DNA from: Maratus speciosus
Taxonomy: Eukaryota; Arthropoda; Arachnida; Araneae; Salticidae
Direction of reading: 5' to 3'
NCBI GenBank assembly: GCA_963932465.1
Contig: OZ010791.1
Coordinates: forward strand, 324,527,283-324,591,282
DNA: 64,000 nucleotides
Under the pieces are notes generated by a model. That model was not told the origin of the DNA, searched no databases, and saw nothing but the letters and a program-made list of their open reading frames with translations. A program made the position numbers and the translations under genes. Numbering within the stretch: the first letter of the stretch is position 1; each line of letters opens with the position of its first letter. Positions 22,479-32,499 of this stretch are shown one piece after another.

Positions 22479-22904
22479 CATTGTTTTCAAACAAATTGTA
22501 CTTCAAAAAAACCACTTTTTTTATATACTGCGTTGCAAGAACTGAAAATCAGTGACGTTTAGAAGTTTAAATAATGGCAGTAGTGAAAATTTCTAAATCG
22601 AAAGCCCATTGTCAAGTGTTGCCATTCACAAAATGACGTCAGCGGTACGTTTGTCCTTTTTAATGTAGTTATAATGGATTTATTTTGGGCGTCGACTGTA
22701 GACTCGATACACATCCTTTTTTTTTTTTTTTAACTTTCTGTACTAAACCTCAATAACATAGAGAAATCAAACATCAATTTCACCAAAATAGCTTTGCATA
22801 TAACATTTTTTAAACAGAACACCATTGTAAAATTTGCAACATGTCATAGTAGAAATCTGTTATTTATCAACATAAAAATAATTCATAATAATGGCCTGTT
22901 GCCT

Positions 22905-23640
22905 TTCGGTAGTTCTAATCTAATAAGGGAGTGAATTCTAATCTAATAAGGGACAGAATTTTCTTTTCAGAATAAACCGTATACAATTTGTAGCAAATCA
23001 GACAATTCTGCATGAAAAAAAAATCATTTCTTTAAATTAGGGGAGGTGTATCATCTCCCCCATTCCTCCCTTTATGCTTAACCAATGAATCTTCAAATAA
23101 AACCAAGAAAAGCTCTTTATCATAATTTGAAAAAAAAAAAAAAAAAAAAAAACAAACAAACAAACAAACCATGTTGAAGAAAATTGGTTAATTCTGCATG
23201 AGAAAACATTTATCTAAATTAAGGAGGAGGGAGACTTGCCTTCTGTCCCCCTTTTATATTTAATAATGAACCTCCAAATCTAATCAAGGAACCGCCATAT
23301 CGGAATAAGCCGGCATATCAAATTTGAAGCAAATGGAATAATTCTGCATGAAAAACATATTTAACTAAGTTAAGTGGGGGGACTAACCCCTTTCCCCCTT
23401 TATACCTGAAACTCCACATTTAATCAGGGAATCTCCTTATCAGAATAAACCGGTATATAAAATTTGAAGCAAATCGAATAATTCTGCATAAAAAAACGGT
23501 TTATCTACATTAAAGGGGATTACTCCCGTTACCCCCCTTTAGACATAATCAGTGAACCCCCAAAAATAACAAGGGAAGCGCCTTATCAGAATGAACCTAG
23601 AATTTGTTTTAAAGGAAATCGGATATTTCGATCAAGAGCT
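22905..23640. repeat. Diverged tandem array, ~145 bp period (family M2)
   Basis: The phrase 'aattctgcat(g/a)aaaa' recurs near 23003, 23191, 23339 and 23481. Each unit also has 'cagaataaaccg', 'gaagcaaatcg' and a G/C block ('ggggag...ccccc'). The larger first spacing is explained by a poly-A and (CAAA)n insertion at 23129-23169. The G-run and C-run in each unit could pair as a small hairpin. A TACA microsatellite follows at 23663-23691. Confidence 0.7.
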
Positions 23641-23662
23641 ATCGCGTTACGTACATATGTAC

Positions 23663-23730
23663 ATAGATACATACATACATACATACATACAGAATCGACG
23701 GGCTTATTAGCTCTGAAGCTTTAACAGCCT
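23663..23730 (+). repeat. (TACA)n microsatellite and possible terminal hairpin
   Basis: 'agatacatacatacatacat' type sequence is followed by ggcttattagct (23701-23712) and agctttaacagcc (23717-23729), which can pair imperfectly. Array, microsatellite and hairpin would repeat the layout of the rolling-circle-like elements elsewhere in the window. Confidence 0.4.
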
Positions 23731-23814
23731 GTGAGCTGAAACTAATTTTTAAATATACGTAAAAAATCTTAAAAATTGCATATAAGTTTTAATTTATTCT
23801 TAATAGTTTTTCTG

Positions 23815-24280
23815 TTTTATTTTTCATAAGTTTTTGATTTTTAGATTTTCCGACGTGGACACACAGGCCATGGAAATGGACATCTACATTTAAAAAATTA
23901 AAATGAAGATATAATTACGTAATTATATTGGGCTAAATTTGTACATATTTATTTTTTATAATTAAAATTTCACGGGCCATTCTCGCAAAATGGCAAAATT
24001 GGCTAAAAACTTAAAATTTTGAATTTATAGAATGTAGTTTTGTGAAAAACAATGTGTATCAGGATTTCAGCACTTTTCCAACTTCTCTTTATATTTTAGA
24101 CATCCGTATAATGTACACAATGTTTAACAAATGACCGATAAACAAGACAGTGTCGGTCAAACTGATAGGCAATGTCCACGGAGACATCCATGGAGATGAA
24201 GAGAATTAAGTTTTCAATTTTAACGACTCTGGTTTTCCGGTTGCTAAAATCGTGTATTTTTTTTAATTAAATGGAATGTT
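23815..24280 (+). repeat. Dispersed repeat E, copy 1 (empty site)
   Basis: Matches 24655-25905 minus the insertion at 24891-25664. Shared blocks: 'ttttttgatttttt'-like start, 'catgg'/'cacgg' segments, 'acatgtttattttttat'-like sequence, 'gaatttatagaatgta', 'cacaatgttta', 'aaatgac', 'gtccatggag', 'ggttgctaaaat'. The uninterrupted 'tttatagaatgta' shows the empty target of the mariner insertion in copy 2. Confidence 0.8.
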
Positions 24281-24390
24281 GTGTTAATAGCACTTGTATT
24301 TGGAGAATATAATCCTAATACAGAAAAGTTTATTGTCTTGGCCGATAGTCTGCTGTACAATTACAAAAGATTTGTTACCACAAAAACCAG

Positions 24391-24437
<47 letters not shown>

Positions 24438-24640
24438 CTTAAATGGAAATTTTTGCAATTGAATCACTCTTGTTTTACTCTAAATGAATGTGTTTCTAAA
24501 AAAAAAAAAAAAAAAAACTGTGTTTAATGTCATACGTACAATATTGGTCATTCCAACAAAAACGTACAAAATAGCCAAATAAAAACTATTTTATAAAAAA
24601 ATTATAATAATTTTACGTTTGTTTTCATTTATGCATAATA
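24281..24640. repeat. Spacer with two poly-A runs
   Basis: Contains a ~40 base A run (about 24393-24432) and an ~18 base A run (about 24499-24516). The plus frame at 24294-24527 exists only because the A runs read as lysines. Confidence 0.8.
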
Positions 24641-24890
24641 AAAAACCTCATATTACTGATCAAGTTTACTAGTATATTTTTTTCCACTTTTTTGATTTTT
24701 TAATATTCTGACATGACCACGGAGTCCACGGGAAGGGTTATTTACGTTTCTAAAATTAAAATTAACACATAGTTGAAAATTATTGAGTGTCGTTTGTACA
24801 TGTTTATTTTTTATAGTTGAACTGTCACAGCCCATTCTATCAGAAAAGGCAAAATTTGGCTAAAAAATTGTTTTAAACATTGAATTTATA

Positions 24891-25664
24891 CAGGGTGATC
24901 GAAAAGTCGCACAGCCCTTGAAAAATATTTTGTTTACAAACGTGACACGTGACTCAAATTTTTACAAACATGATTCAAATTACACACATAAACTAAATTG
25001 AAAGAATAAAAATATTGAGACACGAAACTGAGCGAAAATTAACATTGTTACAGAAGATATTGAAAATGTGACCTTTTTTTCTCTAATACAAAGACGTGTG
25101 CGTTTTATTCAAATGTGAGGCCGCTCTACAAAATGTTGAACACTTATTTTTTTGGATCTCATGTTCAATCTTTGTTTTCAGTTCAACGATGGAGTGTGGA
25201 TTATTTCTCAAACTCTTCTGCGGTGACTGAAACATGTTATTCTTGTTTTCCTCCATTTTATCAGATCTACGAACAGATGGGTGGCTACTACTTTTTTACC
25301 AGTTTCTTGAAATCGAGTTACCAAATGGTAAATCGTTAACTTATTTGGCGAGCGAAGAGTTGGTAACAGCAACATGGCTCTTTAAATACTTTAATAAATT
25401 TAACGAAGGATGTTGTTGCTTTCGTTTAAAATTGTCTACCATAAAAATTCTTTCTGCTTTGGAAAATTTCACTTCCATCATCACCATCTTCCACGAAACA
25501 ATTGGCTCTTACAAGTTACAACATCAATTGCAACAGATTTGTACTGGTAAATGAATTTCAAATGTAGAGTGCTGCCATCTATCGAAAAATAATTTCATTA
25601 TTATTCATTTCGGATTTTGTAATCTTTATTAAAATTTGGGTTGTGCGACTTTTCGATCATCTTG
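24891..25664 (-). mobile_element. Internally deleted mariner-type element (774 bp)
   Basis: Inverted ends 'cagggtgatcgaaaagtcgc' (left) and 'gtgcgacttttcgatcatct' (right) are flanked by TA at 24889-24890 and 25665-25666. Copy 1 of repeat E shows the unoccupied TA. The ends are of the common mariner CAGGGTG type. Length is well below the ~1.3 kb of an autonomous element, and the encoded remains are N- and C-terminal only. Confidence 0.9.
25040..25510 (-). pseudogene. mariner transposase with the catalytic core deleted
   Basis: Minus-strand translation starts with a region like the N-terminal helix-turn-helix of arthropod transposases: VKFSKAERIFMVDNF, then SLAK-stop-VNDLPFGNSIS, then SVRRSDKMEE and MFQSPQKSLR, which fit the 'SVRT...VR...QSPxKSxRR' linker. 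Directly after comes NPHSIVELKTKIEHEI, which resembles the C-terminal NPxTIxELKxxIxxEI tail. The DDE/D core between them is gone, consistent with an internal deletion. Two in-frame stops are present. Plus-strand frames at 25115-25339 and 25234-25554 are antisense shadows. Confidence 0.6.
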
Positions 25665-25905
25665 TAGAATGTAATTTTACGAAAAATAATGCGCAACAGG
25701 ATTGCCTTATATTTTAAACTACGCTTTGTATTTGGCACCTCCTTATACTGCTCACAATGTTTAATAAATGACTCAGAAACTAGATAAATATGCAATGTTT
25801 AGAAAGGTGACGTCCATGGAGGAGATGTAAATTAAGTTTTTAATTTTTAAATACTTTGTTTTCAGGTTGCTAAAATGGTGTAATTTTTTTCTATTAAATG
25901 GAATG

Positions 25906-27684
25906 TTAAAGGTGTCTAAAATTTGTATTTTAATATTAAAAATTAACTTTTTCTCTTCTTACTTATGATGACCACTGAATATACGCTGAGAACTTTGAGA
26001 ATATCTAAATGCAACAAATAAATTGAAAAAGATTCAATAATTCAACAAAGAGTTACATCTAAAAAAGAAAAATATTTTCTTTCTCCCAAAATATCTAATG
26101 ATGATTTGGTATACAGTGTCATCTAGAAGACCTTTTTTTTTACTTTCAGTACTCACGGAATGAGACTATTTTCGGTAGAGACAAAGTTTATCAGTTAATA
26201 CCTTAGTAAAAAAAGTTTATTTTTAATATATAGCTAGAACATAATTAAAGTCTTTTAATTAGTTAAAGTATTTAAACGTCAGTGAAGTTACAATGTGCTG
26301 TAGATATAGGGACTTCCACTTAGAGGACTTTTGACTTATATTTATTAAAAAAGTTAAATATTTAAAATATTTTGTCAGAAATGTATTTAAAAGCTTTCTT
26401 AAAAATTATACATTTGAATGAAAATATGAAGACATTTGTTTAATTTTCAAATATTTATCACTTTTGCACCATAAAGTGAACCTTTTCGCAAGAATGAGTC
26501 ATGTGTGAAAATTTAATTAACTACATTGCTCAAGTTATGCTGATTGATTTTGAAAAGTAATATCTTTTCAAAATTGGAGAAATTTTGTTCTATTTGAACC
26601 CATATCTAGAAGGTAGCACTTGCTCTTTAACTAAGCTCAAAGCCCCTATGTCTTTTCGAGCTCTCTATATTGCGGATCTGGCAAAAAAAAAAACAAATTT
26701 ATATTTAGTAGACCAATAATAGATAGCAATAGAACAATAACCTGAATTTTTAATGCAAGTTCTGATATCTTTGAGGCACATGATATTTTATCTCATTAGT
26801 AGAAAACATTTAACACAATGCTAGTACATTACATAACATATATTTTCCTTTAAAAACAATCAATGGAAATATTATTTTTTCTGTGGAAATAAAAACTTTA
26901 TATGTACTCGTACTAAATTCACTGAACTGTTACTATTACATGTTACTATTCTATCATTTTTTTATCTTCTAAAGTTGGAATCAAAACTATTATATTTCAT
27001 CAACTCACTTTCTTTATTTTTAAAACGAACATAAAGGGAAAGCCAACTAAAAAATAATAACTAGATTCTGAAAAGAACTTGGGTGCACTTCTTAAATTTC
27101 GTTTTTTCATTGTCTCAGAATCTCTATTGAGCTTATGATATTTTATTAAAAATTCATTTTTTTAAGTAGATTATTTTTTGCCTTTTTACTGTAATGGGAT
27201 TATTTTCATTCTTTCAAAAATAAAATCATTTCCCAAAATATATTTATATGTATTCATTTATATATATATATATTTAGTTTTTATCAAACAGAATTTAAAA
27301 TAATTATTAAAAGGGAATTTCAAAATAATCATTAGATTGTTCGCTTGTGTACTTACAAAAACCAAATATTATATCAAATGAATGTTTTAAATGATAAACT
27401 TTAATATAAAAATAGTTATGCATAAAACTATGGTGAAATCTTCTATTTGATGTTTTTGTACTTTATCATAAAAGTAGAAAATGATGAGTATAAATTTCTT
27501 TTTTACTTTTTGTGTTTACCAATTTGATATTCAATATATTTCGTTTACCATTTCTTAAAATTTGTATTGAAAGTGACATTATAAATTAAGAAAACTATTA
27601 GGGACAAAATTTTGTATATATAAGAAATGTAGCATAAAAAAAGTATAATAATCAAGATTAACTAAAATTTTTATGTACTAAAAG

Positions 27685-27686
<2 letters not shown>
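25906..27686. other. AT-rich interval without recognisable genes
   Basis: Long low-GC sequence with short T-rich and A-rich runs, and no repeat shared with the rest of the window that I can see. Confidence 0.5.
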
Positions 27687-27726
<40 letters not shown>

Positions 27727-28050
27727 CCATTAATTAAACATTACCGACCACCAATTAAAACCGCGATAGTGTGAATGAAATGACAATAATACAGTATCCT
27801 CCCATGACACTAAATATGGATATTAAAAACATAAAGTATACAAGCTGCTATGTATTAAACAAAGTGCCTTGTACTATATTACAAGAATTAATATGGAAGG
27901 AAAAAAGAAAGAAGAATATGCATACCGATAAAAAATAATTGAAAAGCTTATATATTGAATTACGTTATCAAGAGTACAGATTTCAATGCTATAAGCAAAT
28001 CGGTCGTTTTCTGTGAGAAAAAAAGCTAGAAGCTGAATTTTTTTTTCCAT
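27687..28050 (+). repeat. Microsatellite-anchored dispersed repeat G, copy 1
   Basis: A (TA)n tract (27687-27725) is followed by 'accattaattaaacattacc' and a ~320 bp body with 'aaagtgcctt', 'tatattgaattacg', 'ataagcaaatcgg' and 'ttttctgtgagaaaaaaa'. The same tract-plus-body order occurs at 50098-50405. The minus frame at 27874-28089 lies inside it. Confidence 0.8.
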
Positions 28051-28885
28051 ATGTATATATATATATACATATAATACCTTTGAATACAAAATTTATCTTA
28101 CAAATTCATATAACACTATCAACCAAAATTCTAAATAAAGATGTCATGTGATAATATTATAAATTTATTTTTATACTAAAATAATATTAAAGTAAAGCTA
28201 ATTGGCATACAGAACCCACTAAGAAATCTGAAAATATTCACATTTCTAAAGAGTTTAATACTATAATATCGTAAATCCTATTTACTCGTAATAGTGAAAA
28301 ACAACAATGTGGAAAAAGGTAATCTCAAAAAGTGGAAGAGAAATATTTGGTAAGAGGAAAAATTTACGACAGGAATGCAAACAATACAACAAGACCAGAC
28401 CAGGAAAAATAAAGCATGTGTTTATATAATGAAACTGATTATTCAAAATTCTATATAGCAACAAGTGGAATATTTAGAAATATTGCAGGAGAAATTTCAA
28501 AAGGAATGAAAAAGAATATCAGGAAAAGCAAGAATATGAAGGACACTTATATTGTGGAACTGCTCAACAGGGAAAGTATCCCTCAAATATAAGTAAAGCA
28601 CAATTGATTTCTGATTGAAAAAAGTATACATTGCATTTAAGAGATACTTCTCAAATATATATATATATATACTCTGATGGAAAAAAAACTTACGGACCAA
28701 GAAGAAATGTACACGTAAATGAGATCTACGTGAGATTGTGGGTCAAGAAGCAAACAATAGAATTAACAGGATGTTACATAGGATTTAATATAAAAATTTT
28801 GTTGAAAGGATATATACAGGGAATTACCAGAGGTTCTTTTTCTGAAACGTGAATATTTTTCGAAAATATGACTGTACAAAGAAGC
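28051..28885. other. Interval without recognisable genes
   Basis: Several 60-70 codon frames occur on both strands (28282-28464, 28497-28700, 28631-28852), partly through (TA)n tracts near 28655-28670. None shows a known motif. The region may contain old repeats, as A/G-rich strands are more open than usual, but I cannot identify them. Confidence 0.4.
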
Positions 28886-28889
28886 ATGA

Positions 28890-29934
28890 TACTCACAATT
28901 ATCAATCGTTAGTGCCATATCAATAAGAGATGTGGCATCCGTGTAATGCGGGACAACTTTCAATACGGCGTGGCATACTCAGAACAACAAGATTCAATAT
29001 CTGTTGAGACAATTTGATCCAATCCTCCTTCACTGCATGTTTGTGGGAGAAAATTGTCGAACAGCAATTCGTCTCCACAAGGCATCCCATACATTTTCAA
29101 TGAGATTCAGGTCGAGAGAACGTGTGGGCCGGTCTATCCGATGGATATCCTCGGCCTCAAGATAATTTTGTGCGGACTATATGCGATGACAAGGTGCGTT
29201 ATCGTCCATAAAACGAAACTTTTCGCCGACAGTACCTCGAAAAAGTCGAGCTTGTGTAAGAAGGACGTCTACAATGTACCGTCTACCTGTCATAGATGCT
29301 TGATTAACCACATACAGTTCCGTGCAGCTGCTGAACATGATGCCTGCCCACAGCATGATACTTGAAGTCTCATATCGGTCTCTTTCTAGAATATTTTTGC
29401 GTCAGTAAACACTACCACCCTCACGCCATATCAGCTTACGTCTACAATCAGAGATAGACTGAATCTACTCTCATCTGAGAAGAGCATGGCAGACGAGTCG
29501 TCATCAGTCCAATTGCGATGCATACGGCACCACTGTAAACGGGCGCTACGTTGGCGTCTCGAGAGCGGGATACACACAACAGGTTTTCGGGCGTCTAGTA
29601 CACACTTTTTCAAACGTCTTGCAACAGTTTTCCGCAATATTTCAGTTCCTGTGACAACACAAAGTTGATTTGCTAATTGACCAGTTGTGCTGCTTCGGTT
29701 CTTTTTTTACCGAAATAACAATATAGCGATCTTTTTGGACGTCGTATTGCTAGGACAACCTACTCCCGTGCGCCGAGCACATATTCCACTGTTTTGGAAT
29801 GCCTCTTATAGCTTGGAAACAATACTTTGCGCGATGTTAAATTCACGGGCAACATCTCTCATTTTGCGTCCTTCTTCGAACTTTCCGATTATTCTACCAC
29901 GAGTAATATAATCTAAATGATGCCTCGAAGACAT
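28890..29934 (-). pseudogene. Tc1-type transposase (DDE), multiple stops
   Basis: Reads from ATG at 29934-29932 on the minus strand. N-terminal DNA-binding part: TRGRIIGKFEEGRKM / VAREF, then SKL-stop-EAFQ. Middle: TVARRLKK, then RQRSARLQWCRMHRNW, a Tc1 hallmark. Catalytic residues are all still visible in separate frames: Asp in FSDESRF (codon 29475-29473), Asp in MDDNAPCH (about 29208-29190) and Glu in LNLIENVWDAL (about 29105-29080). At least four stops or frameshifts occur. Length to the decayed end is about normal for the ~340 residue family. The plus-strand frames at 29054-29911 are antisense shadows. Confidence 0.85.
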
Positions 29935-30230
29935 GTTCAAAATTTCAATGTACAAGCTTCACCCAATCTCCTTCAATTTTTACATCTAATGACAGTTCAC
30001 AGCACATTCCGATTGTCTAAAATCACTCATCTCTCCTGTCACATGATCGACAAAAGCGTAAGTACAAAATCTGCATAAGTTTCTCAAAACAGAGTACATC
30101 TCGCATTCATGCAAATTTACTCAAAATCATGCAAATTTACTGCAAATTCATGCAAAAATATCTTCTGCTGCGGATCTGTTTCTAACTGTAATCGTTGAAA
30201 ATAAAAGTGGTCCTTAAGTTTTGTAAACCA
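28890..30230 (-). mobile_element. Tc1-like element, one terminus lost
   Basis: The 5' terminus (minus strand) is at 30228 with 'tacactggtttacaaaac', the same family end as the solo fragment at 21337. About 290 bp of leader follows, then the transposase from 29934. No matching inverted terminus is found near 28850-28900, so the 3' end is missing or decayed. Confidence 0.75.
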
Positions 30231-30479
30231 GTGTATACATATGTTACGAAACAATTTAATGGGTGTAGTTGAAATCGTGCTTATTACGTATTACTAGAGT
30301 CATACCACATTTTAATCAGCCGTTGGTGATGTTGTAAGCAATCCTACCACTTAGCACAAGCATTGCTAGCGGAGGTATCAACTCTGAAAATATAGCAGCT
30401 GTAGAGCGATGATAATATTGGTATAGTCCAATCAAACTCTTATTATTTCATTATGAAAACAAGGCAGCTTGAGTGGCGA

Positions 30480-30960
30480 AAAAAGGTGTATGAAGAAATA
30501 TGGGGTTTTCCCAATTAAACACATGGAAACGTAGTCATAGAACAACTGTTTATTCCATCAGAACATACCAACAGTGAACAATTCCCGCAGATGAGAAATC
30601 AGAGCATTTCACTCGAGCATAAACTAATTACTCATGCTAAATAGATGTTAATTTACGAAATGAATATTCCACATGACTAAGGACACCGGGTAACAGGTTT
30701 TGTAAACAATCACAGCACAAAAAAAAATTCTCGTTCTGAGTTCATGCTCTCGCTATTTATGAGAATGCGCGGAGGAATCCGATTGAAATGACAACTTCAA
30801 GCTAAACCAACGAAAATCACGAACGAGCCTCGAAGTGAAACTGGGATCCGACACTCAGCCAACGGAGAGCGATCAAGAAACGTCACAGGAAAGAATCCCA
30901 GCGCCGCTAATGGAATGATTTCGATGTGAAAAGGCTGGTGCCTCGCGGGCGGGAAAATGA
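30480..30960 (-). mobile_element. Possible solo LTR or promoter-bearing repeat
   Basis: A patch far more GC-rich than its neighbours. On the minus strand it runs from a GC-rich start ('cgcccgcgaggc') through a TATA-like 'cataaatag' at about 30763 and a downstream 'gagcatgaactcag', to AATAAA at about 30553. This spacing of TATA box and polyadenylation signal is what an LTR would show. No flanking retroviral ORF, matched second LTR or clean target duplication is visible, so it remains tentative. Confidence 0.3.
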
Positions 30961-31902
30961 GATGAAATAGAATAAAAAAGTAAAAATGGCTTTGATAAAT
31001 ATTCGAAAAATAAATAACTGCGTTCAGAACTTTACAGTTTGGTAGACGATAAAAATTAATGAAGGGATTAAAAGTTTAGATTATGTTTTGGAATAAATCT
31101 ATTATTAAGATACGCATTTTAAAAATATAGGAATTTAACTAGAAATAAATAATAGAGCGTACTAAAAAAAAAAAGGAAATAATGAATAGGCCGGAAATTT
31201 AGAATAATTTAAATGAATAGAAAAAGGTAAAATTTTTATATAACATATATATATATATATATATATACAAGATTTTGTCATTAAGTTTTTACTTAGTCTA
31301 TAATGACGCTATTATTGTGTTGACCCATAACACATTATCAATTTTATGATTTTTTTTTTTTTTTTTTTTTTACTTAAATAAAAATAACAAAGTAAAGAAG
31401 TTTCATTTTATATTTTATTAATTATATATTATTTCGTAATTTATTAATTATTTAGTAATTTTAATTTTTTTTTGTTAAGTGATTTAACACACGAATTTCC
31501 GTTAATATTGACATTTTTTGTACATGGAAAACAATTTGTAGAAAGTATGAGACCGATATTCATGATTTAGAAATATATAAACTAAATTGAACAAAATAAT
31601 TTTTTTTGAATTGTAATATTAATTTTCAAAAATTTTGTATCACTCTTTGAGGAGTAATTTTATCAATTTTATCAATACAAAAATCATGTGGCATTTTTGT
31701 ATTCAAATGAAATTAAAACCTATAGTTTGAATAAAGTTAGGAATATGTTGAAAACATCGAACTTATACATTTTTGTGCTTCACATCCTCACTGATTAACG
31801 TGGGATGAGAAATTTTCGAAAAGCGGAATTTTGCAAGAAATACCTCAGAATAAAATATAGTTACACATTTGAATTTTTTAATGTTCATTATTAATATGAA
31901 AT
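30961..31902. other. AT-rich interval without recognisable genes
   Basis: Contains a (TA)n tract at 31243-31267 and a poly-T run at about 31350-31371. Nothing coding. Confidence 0.5.
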
Positions 31903-32157
31903 GAGGGGCTCACAACCGTAGTAGGCCAAGTCCATTAAAAAAGTGAGATATTCCTTTTTGAATGTGCATAAAATCTGTTTTATACAGTTCCACAGTAAAC
32001 AAAATCTGCAAACATTTTACATATATTTGATAAAGTATGTGAAAAATGACTTGGGACACTGTGGGAGTGGAAAAAACAAATTTTATGTTACTTTCTAAAC
32101 AGACTATCTCATTTATTTTTCAAAATGGACTTGGCCTACTATGCTTGAGATCCCCTC
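31903..32157. mobile_element. ~255 bp MITE with GAGGGG...TAGTAGGCCAAGTCCA termini, hAT-like
   Basis: Left end 'gaggggctcacaac' then 'gtagtaggccaagtccatt'. Right end is its inverse, 'aatggacttggcctactatg'-like sequence then 'cttgagatcccctc'. The termini are ~45 bp and resemble hAT ends (CAGGGGTCTCAA, GGCCAAGTCC). No 8 bp target duplication is obvious, so the superfamily is a guess. Confidence 0.6.
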
Positions 32158-32499
32158 AAATGTACTTGTATATTTAATTTTATATTGTTATTATTTTTGT
32201 TAATAGTGTTTTATATTTTAATAGGGACTCCCATAGAAATAATGTATTGGGATAAACATTTATTTTTTCACTAGTGTCGGATTGTCGCTGACACGGAAAC
32301 GGAAACTGCAACAGTAGTTTATGAGGGAGATTCAAAAGAGTAGTGTAGACTAGCGAAAGGGTCTTATACAGTTGTGATAAAGTTAAATCTAATGGTGACA
32401 TCCGGTGTCTGTTTATGAAGTGAGCGGGCATGAATATGTTTAGAGATTCCACGGTGATTTTCCGGCGTTTTTTCGAAAGTAGTACAGGCATTAGGTGCT
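32158..32499. other. Short interval between MITE and TIR element
   Basis: The frame at 32180-32491 (minus) has no motif I recognise and partly overlaps the start of the next element. Confidence 0.4.

Larger units (their letters stand above)
24655..25905 (+). repeat. Dispersed repeat E, copy 2, split by a mariner element
   Basis: The two halves, 24655-24890 and 25665-25905, align with the continuous copy at 23815-24280. The break falls at a TA dinucleotide duplicated on both sides of the inserted element. Confidence 0.8.

Noticed and set aside
24294..24527. 77-codon frame with poly-lysine
   Set aside because: Created by two poly-A runs.
25115..25554. Plus-strand frames of 74 and 106 codons
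   Set aside because: Inside the mariner derivative, antisense to the transposase remains.
29054..29911. Open frames on the plus strand (29054-29365, 29486-29668, 29687-29911)
   Set aside because: They lie antisense to the Tc1 transposase, whose conserved motifs are on the minus strand.
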